Positions 35,727 to 44,228 of a DNA stretch of 64,000 nt are shown here, in pieces; within the stretch, counting starts at the first letter, position 1, and the number at the start of each line of letters is the position of its first letter. A program made the translations under genes and the position numbers. The notes under the pieces are model-generated. The model did no database searches and was not told the origin of the DNA. It saw only the letters and a program-made list of their open reading frames with translations. The stretch comes from Denitrobacterium detoxificans (lineage in GTDB: Bacteria > Actinomycetota > Coriobacteriia > Coriobacteriales > Eggerthellaceae). Location: NCBI RefSeq assembly GCF_001643775.1, contig NZ_CP011402.1, forward strand, positions 408,001-472,000, read 5' to 3'.

Positions 35727-36641
35727 GTGGCAGTTCTATTTCCCTTTGTGTTTATCGCTTTCGTCTTCCTGCTCTTGTTCCTCAGCGGCATCTTTGTCGT
35801 TCAGCAGCAGCAGGAATACATCATCGAGCGCTTCGGGCGCTTCAACCGCACGGCCCTGCCCGGCCTGCATGTGAAGATCCCCTTCGTGGAGCGCATTGCG
35901 TCGAAGGTCGACCTTCGCACGCGTCAGACGGCCATGCAGATCGATGGCAAGACGAAGGACAACGTAACCATCACCATGACGGTGGCGGCGCAGTACCACG
36001 TGAACTACGATCGCGGTGCCGATCCCACCCAGAGTGGCGTGTTCCGCAGCTACTACATGCTGGCCGACCCCGAAGACCAGATGCGCGCCTACATCGCCGA
36101 CGCCCTGCGTTCCGCCATCCCGAACTACGACCTCGACGCCGTGTTCGATAACAAGGACAGCATCGCCGCTGACGTGAACACCACGGTGGCTGCGCGTATG
36201 GTTGGCTATGGTTACGACCTCGTAAGCACCCTCATTACGTCCATTGGCCTTCCCGCCGACGTGGAAGCGTCCATGAACAAGATCAATTCCGCCCAGCGCG
36301 AGAAGGAAGCCGCCCAGGCGCTGGCCGATGCCGACCGCATCAAGGTCGTCGTCGAGGCTCAGGCCCAGGCCCAGGCCATGGAGGAGTCTGGCCGCGGTAT
36401 TGCTGCGCAGCGTAAGGCCATCGCCGAGGGCATTGCCGGTTCGCTTGACGTCATTCGCGAATCGGGCGTTTCCACGACCGAGGCCAATCAGCTGTTCCTG
36501 TTCACCCAGTGGGCCGAGATGATGGGCGAGTTCGCCAAGAAGGGCAATTCCTCCACGGTGGTCCTTCCCAACGACTTCAACCAGACTTCCAGCATGTTCG
36601 AGCAGATGCTGGCAGCCAACAAGGCCGACGATAATCAGTAG
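35727..36641 (+). CDS. SPFH/Band 7 domain membrane protein
   Basis: The 304-residue protein starts at GTG behind AAGGAG. An N-terminal TM (about 5-26) is followed by [29 protein letters not shown], shown here as the stomatin-like opening in two parts: [15 protein letters not shown] and then [11 protein letters not shown] coiled region of Ala, Glu, Gln and Lys follows (about 190-245). It is likely a membrane scaffold of the stomatin/QmcA type that forms oligomers. No NfeD partner is adjacent. Confidence 0.87.
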   Translation: MAVLFPFVFIAFVFLLLFLSGIFVVQQQQEYIIERFGRFNRTALPGLHVKIPFVERIASKVDLRTRQTAMQIDGKTKDNVTITMTVAAQYHVNYDRGADPTQSGVFRSYYMLADPEDQMRAYIADALRSAIPNYDLDAVFDNKDSIAADVNTTVAARMVGYGYDLVSTLITSIGLPADVEASMNKINSAQREKEAAQALADADRIKVVVEAQAQAQAMEESGRGIAAQRKAIAEGIAGSLDVIRESGVSTTEANQLFLFTQWAEMMGEFAKKGNSSTVVLPNDFNQTSSMFEQMLAANKADDNQ

Positions 36642-36658
36642 GCTCGCATAGAGATTGC

Positions 36659-36689
36659 ACGGCCGGGGTTGCGCATGCGCCCCGGCCGT
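36659..36689 (+). terminator. Hairpin after the SPFH gene
   Basis: ACGGCCGGGG (36659-36668) pairs with CCCCGGCCGT (36680-36689), followed by TGTATTTC. Probably a terminator. Confidence 0.6.
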
Positions 36690-36736
36690 TGTATTTCATG
36701 TATACCAAGTGCGAACCAGAATGCAGGAGGCATGCC

Positions 36737-37078
36737 GTGAACAAGGAAATCGACGCGCTCAACGTGGCCGACCTCACCTATAACGAGGCGGGGCTCATTC
36801 CCTGCATCGTGCAAGATGCCTCCACGAAGGACGTGCTCATGATGGCGTGGATGAACGCCGAAACGGTGCAGCGTACCCTCGACGAGCGTACGACCTGGTT
36901 CTTTTCGCGTAGCAGGAACAAGCTGTGGCACAAGGGCGAAGAGAGCGGCAACGTGCAGAGGCTCGTGGAGCTGCGCTATGACTGCGATGCCGATACGCTG
37001 CTTGCCCTGGTGGAGCCTGCGGGTCCCGCATGCCATACGGGCCAGAACAGCTGCTTCTATCGTTCGTTCGACCTGTAG
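36737..37078 (+). CDS. hisI: Phosphoribosyl-AMP cyclohydrolase
   Basis: GTG at 36737 has AGGAGG six bases upstream and gives 113 residues; an earlier in-frame ATG lacks a RBS and overlaps the terminator. It has [25 protein letters not shown] and YDCDADTLL with the Zn-binding CHTGQNSCF. It opens the purine ring of PR-AMP. It is away from the his operon, and no hisE was found. It lacks the fused HisE domain. Confidence 0.94.
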   Translation: MNKEIDALNVADLTYNEAGLIPCIVQDASTKDVLMMAWMNAETVQRTLDERTTWFFSRSRNKLWHKGEESGNVQRLVELRYDCDADTLLALVEPAGPACHTGQNSCFYRSFDL

Positions 37079-37084
37079 TTGCGC

Positions 37085-39004
37085 ATGCCCGCCAATCAGC
37101 AAGGTATTACGCCCGAAGCGGCTCTCAAGCGCCATTTCGGGTACGACGCGTTTCGCCCCAACCAGGCCGAGATCGTGCATGCCATCATGGCGGGGCGCGA
37201 CGTGCTGGCCGTCATGCCCACGGGTGCGGGCAAGAGCGTGTGCTATCAAGTGCCTGCCGTGTGCCTGGGTGGGTATGCCCTAGTGGTATCGCCCCTCATA
37301 TCGCTTATGAAAGACCAGGTGAATTCCCTGGAGCAGGCGGGCATTGCAGCGGCATTCGTAAACAGCTCCATTTCTCCGCTTGCCCAACGTGATACCCTGA
37401 AGGCCGTGGAAGCGGGTCTCGTTCGCCTGCTCTACATTGCCCCCGAGCGCCTGTCGCGCGATGACTTCCGAGCGTTTTGCGCCCAGTGCCCGCCAGCGTT
37501 GGTGGCCATCGACGAGGCGCATTGCATCAGCCAGTGGGGGCAGGATTTCCGGCCCGATTACCAGCACATTTCTTCGTTCGTGGAAGAGCTGCCCACGCGT
37601 CCCGTCGTGGCGGCGTTTACTGCCACGGCTACGCGCCAGGTGCGTGACGATATTCGCGAGAGCCTGCAGCTGCGCGATCCCCTGCAGATCACGGCAAGCT
37701 TCGATCGCCCTAACTTGCATTTCTCGGTGAAGCGTCCCACGGGTTCCAGCGGTCCGAAGAGCAAGGACGGCATGCTGCGCAAAATCGTGGAAGAGCACGA
37801 AGGCCAGGTGGGCATTGTCTACTGCATGTCTCGCAAGGCGGTGGAAGAGGTGTGCGATACCTTGAATAGCTGGGGGTATTCCGCCACGCGCTACCATGCC
37901 GGCCTGGGCGATCGTGAACGCCGCGCCAACCAGGAGGCGTTCGTGTACGACCGCGCCCAGATCATGGTGGCCACGAATGCGTTTGGCATGGGCATCGACA
38001 AGAGCAACGTGAACTTCATCGTTCACTACAACATATCGCTCGACCTGGAGAGCTATTACCAGGAAGCCGGCCGTGCGGGCCGCGATGGCGAGCCCGCCGA
38101 TTGCATTCTGCTGTACGCGCCCAAGGACGTGCGAACGGCTGAGTTCCTCATTAACGCGGGATATGGCGAGCAGCCGGGCATCGATGGCCCCACGCGTGCC
38201 GAACTGCTCAAGCGCGCAAAGCGCCGCCTGAAGATGATGACGTTCTACGCCACCACGCAGGATTGCCTGCGCAAGTTCATTTTGAACTACTTTGACGAGG
38301 AAGCCCCAGGGTATTGCGGGAGCTGCGGCAATTGCGAGACGCAGTTCGAAGAGCGCGACGTTACGGTCGAAGCGCAGAAGATCATCAGCTGCGTGTATCG
38401 CCTGCAGCAACGGAACCGTACGGTGGGGAAGAGCACCATCGTCGACATCCTGCGTGGTTCGAAGGCTCAGAAGATGACGCTTGGCGGCTTCGATACGCTT
38501 TCCACGTATGGCATCATGCGCGATGAGGGCACGCGTCACATTCGGTTCATCCTTGATGCGCTCGTCGAGCGCGGCATTCTGGCTCAGGTCGACATTCGCG
38601 ATGGGCAGTTCCAGGTGGTGCAGGCCACGCCGCAGTCGGCGGAATTCCTGCGCAGCCATCAGCGCTTCAGCTTGAAGGTTCCCAAGGAAAACGATCTCGA
38701 TCGCGACCGCAAACGCATGCGCGAAGGACGTCCGGGTCCGGTGGGTACGCCCCGCAACAGGGGATATGCCGAATCTCCGGCCAACCCCGAGCTCTTCCGC
38801 AAACTCAAGGAGCTGCGCGCCGACATTGCTGCGGAAGCGGGCATTCCCGCCTACGTGGTATTCAGCAACCACACGCTTCACGATATGTGTCGCAGGATGC
38901 CCCATGACGAGGCGGAACTGCTGGAGGTGAGCGGCGTGGGCCAGGTGAAGGCCGACCGCTATGGCGCCGACTTCCTGGAGGTCATCAACGCAGCGCGTGA
39001 GTAG
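37085..39004 (+). CDS. recQ: ATP-dependent DNA helicase RecQ
   Basis: The 639-residue helicase has MPTGAGKSVCYQVPA (about 42-56), IDEAHCISQWGQDFRPDY (about 142) and AFGMGIDKSNV. The RQC zinc site uses CLRKF...YCGSCGNC near 395-420. A C-terminal HRDC domain runs from about 560 to 639. It acts in recombinational repair. The ATG at 37085 is 6 bp after the hisI stop, so the two are co-transcribed. It ends tail-to-tail with the LuxR gene. Confidence 0.95.
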   Translation: MPANQQGITPEAALKRHFGYDAFRPNQAEIVHAIMAGRDVLAVMPTGAGKSVCYQVPAVCLGGYALVVSPLISLMKDQVNSLEQAGIAAAFVNSSISPLAQRDTLKAVEAGLVRLLYIAPERLSRDDFRAFCAQCPPALVAIDEAHCISQWGQDFRPDYQHISSFVEELPTRPVVAAFTATATRQVRDDIRESLQLRDPLQITASFDRPNLHFSVKRPTGSSGPKSKDGMLRKIVEEHEGQVGIVYCMSRKAVEEVCDTLNSWGYSATRYHAGLGDRERRANQEAFVYDRAQIMVATNAFGMGIDKSNVNFIVHYNISLDLESYYQEAGRAGRDGEPADCILLYAPKDVRTAEFLINAGYGEQPGIDGPTRAELLKRAKRRLKMMTFYATTQDCLRKFILNYFDEEAPGYCGSCGNCETQFEERDVTVEAQKIISCVYRLQQRNRTVGKSTIVDILRGSKAQKMTLGGFDTLSTYGIMRDEGTRHIRFILDALVERGILAQVDIRDGQFQVVQATPQSAEFLRSHQRFSLKVPKENDLDRDRKRMREGRPGPVGTPRNRGYAESPANPELFRKLKELRADIAAEAGIPAYVVFSNHTLHDMCRRMPHDEAELLEVSGVGQVKADRYGADFLEVINAARE

Positions 39005-39006
39005 CG

Positions 39007-40404
39007 CTATTGCTTCGCGCCCTGCTCGATGACGTCGTGCAGGCTCTGGCGGTCGTATACGCCAATCTTGCGATACAAGTTCGATACGTGATGTTTCACC
39101 GTGCCGTTGGCAATGACCAGTTCCTTGGCGATGTAGGGAATGCTGCGGCCGCGTGCCAGCAGCCTGAGCACTTCGCTTTCGCGATTGGTAAGGCCGAACG
39201 CTTGGGCGATGTTTTCGCAGCGCTCGTCAAGCGAAACGGTGGCGGCGTGCACGGGAAGCGTGCGGTATAGCTTCATGAGGTCGGATTGCGTGAACACGAG
39301 CGAGCCAACGATGATGGCAATGATTGCGCAGGTGAGGATGGTGTCGTGCATCCAGTCACCGTTGGTAAGCAGGTAGACCATCATCTCGTGTGCGGCTATG
39401 GTTCCCACGGCGGTGCCGATGCGCGTGGCAAAGACGGCCAGTGCGAAATAGCGTACGGGTGGCTTGCGCATGCGGAATGCTAGGTCGGTGGATACGAGCA
39501 TGACGAGCATGTCGAGTGCATAGATGCCCACCATCACCAGGCCGTTGCCCACGTTGGCCATCAGCTCGGGTGCGATTACGATCATGATCAAGCCGCACGA
39601 TATGGAGGGCACGATGATGCGGTAGAGCGCCACGGGCTCGATGGAGGGCGGGAACACGATGGTGGAAACGAGCACGGCGGCCAGGAGAAGCCCTGCTGCC
39701 AGGGCCGATGCGCCGATGCTTCCCCCGCCTTGCGTATCCAGATAGGGAAAGATCGCCTGGGTCGTACCCCAGACGATGCTCAGCAGCACCAAGGGTACGA
39801 AGATGAATGCCGACGGCTTCGACTCCATCTCGAACTGGGTTTGCGCTGCTTCGCGTTTCGGTTCGTTGCGCGAAAGGTACAGGACCAGAAGCGACGCGGT
39901 GGGCATGATGGCCAGCAGCGGCGCACCCAGGGCGTTGGGAACGCTTAGAACGGCGAAGAACAGCACGAATGCGAATACGTAGGACGCCATGAGGCACCGT
40001 GCGACGCGGCCCATGGCCAGCGTGCTCCAGAATTCGCCCCACATGGCCAGCAGCAGGGCATTGCCTAGCGAAAAGCAGATGACGCTTGCGACGAACACTA
40101 CGTAGGCGGACGTTCCTGAAAGCAAGCCGGCCGCAACGAGGCCCAGCGAACCGCCCGTGGCGAGAAATGCGCACACGCCGTAGCACGGAATATTGCCCAC
40201 CAAGGGCATGATCTTCTTGGGCAGGAAGGCCACGGCAAGGTATCCCAGCGCGGTGGCCACCATCACGAAGGCGAGGGGTCCCGATCCTTCGGTGTTATGC
40301 AGCGGAAGCATGTTCGAGCACATGGCGATCATCCACCATGCTTGCCAGAAGCCAAGTCCGATAAACGTTAGGAGCGATCCATTCGCTCGTGGGCGTGGTG
40401 CCAT
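39007..40404 (-). CDS. LuxR-family regulator with 12-TM N-terminal domain
   Basis: ATG at 40404, after GGGAGGA, gives 465 residues; the longer frame adds 38 residues without a RBS. About twelve hydrophobic segments fill residues 10-390. The C-terminus (about 400-465) is a GerE/LuxR HTH: GLTNRESEVLRLLARGRSI then IAKELVIANGTVKHHVSNLY. Such membrane-bound regulators are abundant in Eggerthellaceae, usually beside a flavoprotein gene. It likely senses a substrate in the membrane and activates the divergent flavoprotein gene. Confidence 0.87.
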   Translation of the reverse strand: MAPRPRANGSLLTFIGLGFWQAWWMIAMCSNMLPLHNTEGSGPLAFVMVATALGYLAVAFLPKKIMPLVGNIPCYGVCAFLATGGSLGLVAAGLLSGTSAYVVFVASVICFSLGNALLLAMWGEFWSTLAMGRVARCLMASYVFAFVLFFAVLSVPNALGAPLLAIMPTASLLVLYLSRNEPKREAAQTQFEMESKPSAFIFVPLVLLSIVWGTTQAIFPYLDTQGGGSIGASALAAGLLLAAVLVSTIVFPPSIEPVALYRIIVPSISCGLIMIVIAPELMANVGNGLVMVGIYALDMLVMLVSTDLAFRMRKPPVRYFALAVFATRIGTAVGTIAAHEMMVYLLTNGDWMHDTILTCAIIAIIVGSLVFTQSDLMKLYRTLPVHAATVSLDERCENIAQAFGLTNRESEVLRLLARGRSIPYIAKELVIANGTVKHHVSNLYRKIGVYDRQSLHDVIEQGAKQ

Positions 40405-40469
40405 ACATTCCTCCCTTGCGACGGAGATAATCGATCTCTCGCGGGCGTCCCTCCCGTCCGCGCGCTGTC

Positions 40470-40494
40470 GCGTGGGGCACATTCTACCCCACGC
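40470..40494. promoter_or_regulatory. Inverted repeat upstream of luxR gene
   Basis: GCGTGGGG (40470-40477) pairs with CCCCACGC (40487-40494), 66 bp before the luxR start. It may be an operator or a leader hairpin. Confidence 0.35.
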
Positions 40495-40526
40495 GCGCGT
40501 AAAGAGGGCCCAATTCACGCAATGGC

Positions 40527-40602
40527 CTATGGGCCGAAACGGTTCATTTTTGGGAATGGGCTGCTCTAGCCCATAGTTTTGTATATGCGCCGATCCTATG
40601 AT
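40527..40602 (+). promoter_or_regulatory. Candidate LuxR operator and flavoprotein promoter
   Basis: ATGGGCT (40556-40562) and AGCCCAT (40568-40574) form a perfect dyad with a 5-bp centre. A third half-site CTATGGGC is at 40527-40534. TATGAT at 40597-40602 fits a -10, with the dyad abutting a poor -35 (about 40574-40579). This is the layout of a class II activator site. Binding is inferred. Confidence 0.5.
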
Positions 40603-40676
40603 TCAGGGCGTGCCGCGGGGAGCGGCATGCGCATCGGCGGGAGGCCCCTGCGCTTTTCCGACATAGGAGGGAATAT

Positions 40677-42317
40677 ATGACGAAGGACATTTCTCGTCGC
40701 GGTTTTCTGACCGGCGCGGCGCTTACGGGCGTTGCTGCCGCCGCGGCATCTCTCACGGGATGCGGCAACACGAAGTCGCGCAGCGAAGAGGCTGCTGCGA
40801 CGGCGGGTTCCGCCACGAGCGGCTACGAGTGGGAAACTGCTCCCGAGCCCATTACCGATATCGCCAAGACGGTTAACACCGACATCCTGGTTATCGGTGC
40901 TGGCATTTCCGGTTGCGCATGCGCTTGCGCCGCAGCCGAAAAGGGCGGTCAGGTAACCGTCGTCGAAAAGACCAGCAGCTGGAACGGCCGTGGTGGCGGT
41001 TTTGGTGCCATCAAGTCCCGTTACCTGGACGAGCTGGGCATCAAGGTCGACAAGGTCAACGCCAAGCAGCACTGGATCGCTCAGTGCGCCAGCCGCGCGA
41101 ACGAAGACCTCATCGTGAAGTTCTTCAACAATTCCGAGGAAGCCAGCAACTGGCTCCTCGACAAGGCAGAGGCAGCTGGCTGCTCCGTCATGGTTGGCGC
41201 ATTCTACAGCCATGACGACGTATACGCCGAGCAGCCTGGCTATCACATGGTCATGGCTCCCGAAGGCAGCGGCATGAAGTCCACGGGTTTCGTGGGTGCC
41301 GAGCTCCTCTACAACGACGCCGTGAAGGCGGGTGCGGAATTCGTGTTCGATTCCCCGGCCGAACAGCTCGTTACCGAGAGCGGCAAGGTCACGGGTGCTA
41401 TCTGCAAGACCAAGGAAGGCTACGTGCAGTACGTCGCCAAGAAGACCGTCCTGTGCACCGGTGACATCGGCGGCAATCGCGACATGTGCGAAGCCTATGC
41501 TCCCATCTGCATCGACTACGGCTTCGATCGTTCCCAGTACACCCCGGTGGGCGTGAACACGGGCGACGGCCACAAGATGGGCATGTGGGCTGGCGCTCAG
41601 CTGCAGGATCTGCCCCTGCCCACGATGATGCATCCGCAGGCGTTCTGCTGGTTCCATGGCCCGTTCCTGTTCGTGAACGACAACGGCGAGCGCTTCATGT
41701 GCGAAGACACCTGGGTACAGGGCAAGTCCCTGGCCATCAACCGCCAGCCCAACGGCGAGGCTTGGTCGATCTTCGACGCCAACTGGCAGACCGACCTGGT
41801 GAACGGCCTTCCCTATGGTGGCGGCATGTTCTGGGATAGCTTCCGCCCCTATGGCAGCGACCTTTCCCTGGCTCCCGCATACTTCGAGACCCAGATCCCC
41901 ACGTACATCGAGGCTGGTATGGCATATCAGGCCGATACGCTGGAAGAGCTGGCCAAGAAGATCGGCTGCGATGCCAAGACGTTCTCCGCTACCGTCGAGC
42001 GCTACAACGGCATGTGCGAAGCGGGCGAGGACACCGACTACTACAAGAAGCCGGTCTTCCTCACGCCCGTGAAGCAGGGGCCCTTCTATGCTCTGAAGGT
42101 TGGTCCCGCGCTGCTCACCGTTACGGGCGGCCTGAAGGTCAACACCGACTTCCAGTGCCTGGGCGAAAATGGCGCTCCCATCGATGGCCTGTACTGCCTG
42201 GGCAACGTGATGGGCGACGTGAACGCCGTTGACTACCCCATCAACGTGGCTGGCAACAATCATGGCCGTTGCATCACCTACGGCTACCTGCTGGGTCACG
42301 ACCTGGCCAAGGCGTAA
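40677..42317 (+). CDS. Tat-exported FAD-dependent reductase, fumarate reductase-like
   Basis: The 546-residue protein has a twin-arginine signal (SRRGFLT, residues 6-12) and a lipobox-like LTGC with C29, so it may be lipid-anchored outside. The FAD domain starts DILVIGAGISGCACA near 71, and GGLKVNTDFQCLGENGAPIDG with AGNNHGRC ends it. No heme-binding CXXCH or FMN-binding domain is present. It belongs to the flavocytochrome/urocanate-reductase-like family. In Eggerthellaceae relatives reduce dietary or host compounds. The substrate is unknown. The RBS is AGGAGGG. Confidence 0.85.
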   Translation: MTKDISRRGFLTGAALTGVAAAAASLTGCGNTKSRSEEAAATAGSATSGYEWETAPEPITDIAKTVNTDILVIGAGISGCACACAAAEKGGQVTVVEKTSSWNGRGGGFGAIKSRYLDELGIKVDKVNAKQHWIAQCASRANEDLIVKFFNNSEEASNWLLDKAEAAGCSVMVGAFYSHDDVYAEQPGYHMVMAPEGSGMKSTGFVGAELLYNDAVKAGAEFVFDSPAEQLVTESGKVTGAICKTKEGYVQYVAKKTVLCTGDIGGNRDMCEAYAPICIDYGFDRSQYTPVGVNTGDGHKMGMWAGAQLQDLPLPTMMHPQAFCWFHGPFLFVNDNGERFMCEDTWVQGKSLAINRQPNGEAWSIFDANWQTDLVNGLPYGGGMFWDSFRPYGSDLSLAPAYFETQIPTYIEAGMAYQADTLEELAKKIGCDAKTFSATVERYNGMCEAGEDTDYYKKPVFLTPVKQGPFYALKVGPALLTVTGGLKVNTDFQCLGENGAPIDGLYCLGNVMGDVNAVDYPINVAGNNHGRCITYGYLLGHDLAKA

Positions 42318-42371
42318 GCCGTATAAATAGTTCTCACCGCGTATCAACGCGTTGGGGAAACCCCTCCCGTG

Positions 42372-42405
42372 AAAGGGCGGCATGCATGTTCGCATGTCGC
42401 CCTTT
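42372..42405 (+). terminator. Terminator after the flavoprotein gene
   Basis: AAAGGGCGGCATGC pairs with GCATGTCGCCCTTT (one mismatch), then CCATATGG. The U-tract is poor. Confidence 0.6.
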
Positions 42406-42489
42406 CCATATGGCGCATATTGCGATGCCCTCTCGTTCTTTTGTGAAAGGGGATGCAACTCGTTCGCGTAATGCGCTACACTGCGATGC

Positions 42490-42750
42490 ACAAATGAATA
42501 CCAAAGGCTATGACGAAGACAGCGCCGCGGTACGTGCGAACGCAGAGAAGGGCCCCTTGGCTGAAAGGGCCCGGCAGCATACGCGGTGATTCCCTTTACC
42601 AGCCGCATGGGTGAACGCGCACGCAAGTAGGTCATGCCGGTAGCCTCCGTTATCGGGCGTACAAGTGGGTGGGCAGCATGTCCGCCAACCAGGGTGGTAC
42701 CGCGAGAGCCCCTTCTCGTCCTTGGAAGCAAGGATGGGAAGGGGCTCGTT
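42490..42750 (+). promoter_or_regulatory. T-box riboswitch of pheST
   Basis: The T-box core AACCAGGGTGGTACCGCG sits at 42687-42704. It is followed by terminator arms AGCCCCTTCTCGTCCTT (42707-42723) and AAGGATGGGAAGGGGCT (42730-42746), then CGTTT. A TTC codon in GGTGATTCC (about 42586) is a candidate Phe specifier. Uncharged tRNA-Phe should bind and prevent termination. The 5' end is approximate. The region 42410-42490 holds nothing else recognised. Confidence 0.9.
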
Positions 42751-42768
42751 TCGTGAAAGGAGACATGC

Positions 42769-43830
42769 ATGGCAGTCGTTGATGAACTCGTTGCCCTGCA
42801 AGCCGAATCGCTGGCGGCAATCGAAGCTGCTTCCGACACGGCGGCGCTCGAGCAGGTGCGCGTGAGCGTTCTGGGCAAGCAGGGTAGCCTGACGGGCTAT
42901 CTGCGTGGCATGGGCCAGGTGCCCAAGGAGCAGCGTGCTGAAGTGGGCAAGACGCTCAATGTCGTGCGCAATGCGGTAGAAGGCGCCCTGGAGGCGAAGA
43001 AGGCAGACCTGAGCCGCGCCGAACTGGAGGCGAAGATGGAAGCGGGCGCCGTGGACATCACGCTTCCCGGTCGCGCGCAGCAGGTAGGCACGCGTCATCT
43101 TATCAGCCGCATTACCGACGAGATCGCCGATATCTTCATGGGCATCGGCTATTCGGTGGCCAGTGGCACCGAAGTCGAGAGCGACTACTACAACTTCGAA
43201 GCGCTCAACACGCCCGCCGACCATCCGGCGCGCGGCATGCAGGACACCTTCTACGTGGTGGATCGTTCCGGCGACACCGCGGCTGTGCGTGGCGAGAGCG
43301 ACGTTCTCCTGCGCACGCAGACCAGTGGCGTGCAGGCTCATGTGATGGAGCAGCAGAAGCCGCCCATCTACATCATTGCTCCCGGCAAGGTGTACCGTCG
43401 CGACGTGGCCGACCCCAGCCACCTTCCCCAGTTCAACCAGATCGAGGGCCTGGTAGTCGATAAGGGCATCACCTTTGGCGACCTGAAGGGCACCATCGAT
43501 TACTTCTGCAAGCAGATGTTCGGCGAAGACCGCAAGACGCGTCTGCGCCCGCATTACTTCCCCTTCACCGAGCCTTCTGCGGAAGCCGACGTAAGCTGCG
43601 GCATCTGCCATGGCGAAGGCTGCCGCTTCTGCAAGGGCACGGGCTGGGTGGAAGTGCTCGGCTGCGGCATGGTCGACCCGAACGTATTCGGGTATGCCGA
43701 CATCGACCCCGAAGTGTATTCCGGCTTCGCTTTCGGCATGGGCGTCGAGCGCATCGCATGTCTGAAGTACAACGTGCCTGACTTGAGGATGCTCCTCGAA
43801 GGCGATATGCGCTTCCTCCGTCAATTCTAG
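42769..43830 (+). CDS. pheS: Phenylalanyl-tRNA synthetase alpha subunit
   Basis: The 353-residue class II synthetase subunit has an N-terminal coiled coil. Its catalytic core carries RTQTSGVQAHVM, FNQIEGLVVDKGITF and the final GFAFGMGVERIACLKY. It charges tRNA-Phe with PheT as a heterotetramer. It is preceded by a T-box. The stop codon lies inside a strong inverted repeat (43822-43916). Confidence 0.96.
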   Translation: MAVVDELVALQAESLAAIEAASDTAALEQVRVSVLGKQGSLTGYLRGMGQVPKEQRAEVGKTLNVVRNAVEGALEAKKADLSRAELEAKMEAGAVDITLPGRAQQVGTRHLISRITDEIADIFMGIGYSVASGTEVESDYYNFEALNTPADHPARGMQDTFYVVDRSGDTAAVRGESDVLLRTQTSGVQAHVMEQQKPPIYIIAPGKVYRRDVADPSHLPQFNQIEGLVVDKGITFGDLKGTIDYFCKQMFGEDRKTRLRPHYFPFTEPSAEADVSCGICHGEGCRFCKGTGWVEVLGCGMVDPNVFGYADIDPEVYSGFAFGMGVERIACLKYNVPDLRMLLEGDMRFLRQF

Positions 43831-43916
43831 CGGCACGAGAGGCGCTCCGGGCTACGGTCGTTGGGCATATAGCCAACTCCCTTCGCCCGTCGGGCCTCTC
43901 GCGCTCGCTAGAATTG
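43822..43916. repeat. Inverted repeat spanning the pheS stop codon
   Basis: CAATTCTAGCG (43822-43832), which includes the pheS stop TAG, is perfectly inverted as CGCTAGAATTG (43906-43916). A second arm pair, GAGAGGC (43837-43843) and GCCTCTC (43894-43900), continues the stem. The loop has its own GTTGG-GC/GC-CAAC hairpin. It may attenuate read-through to pheT. Confidence 0.75.
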
Positions 43917-43936
43917 CCGGAGTCTCCGGCAGTCGG

Positions 43937-44145
43937 GTCGCGGGGTTGTTTGGTCCCGCTCGGCCCTGCGGGCCTTCGGCTACGCGGGGTGCGGGGTTTC
44001 CGATCCGGCTCGGCCCTGCGGGCCTTCGCCTTTGCGGGCGCGGGGTTCGGATCCCGCTCGGCCCTGCGGGTCTTCGGCTACGCGGGGTGCGGGGTTTGGG
44101 TCCCGCTTGGCCCTTCGGGCCTTCGGCTTGCCGGGCTGGAGTGCT
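43937..44145. repeat. GC-rich minisatellite, four units of about 49 bp
   Basis: CTCGGCCCTGCGGG and close variants begin at 43959, 44009, 44057 and 44106 (steps 50, 48 and 49 bp), each followed by CCTTCGGCT-like and GCGGGGTGCGGGG-like blocks. The copies have diverged by a few bases. An ORF through it on either strand gives Ala/Gly/Arg repeats without a RBS, so it is not called as a gene. It separates pheS from pheT. Confidence 0.85.
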
Positions 44146-44228
44146 TGGCAAGGTAGCGGAAGGGGAGTCATCGGACTTTCGTTCCCAAAACAAGTAAACG
44201 TGATTGCTTCTGGTAAAGGAAGATGCAC

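Noticed and set aside
40596..42878. 760-aa open frame on the - strand
   Set aside because: It lies opposite the flavoprotein gene, the T-box and the pheS start. No domain or RBS is evident.
43937..44145. Possible CRISPR array
   Set aside because: Units are directly contiguous, diverged, GC-rich and lack unique spacers; no cas genes are near.
43914..44156. 80-aa open frame in the minisatellite
   Set aside because: It is a low-complexity product of the tandem repeat without a RBS.
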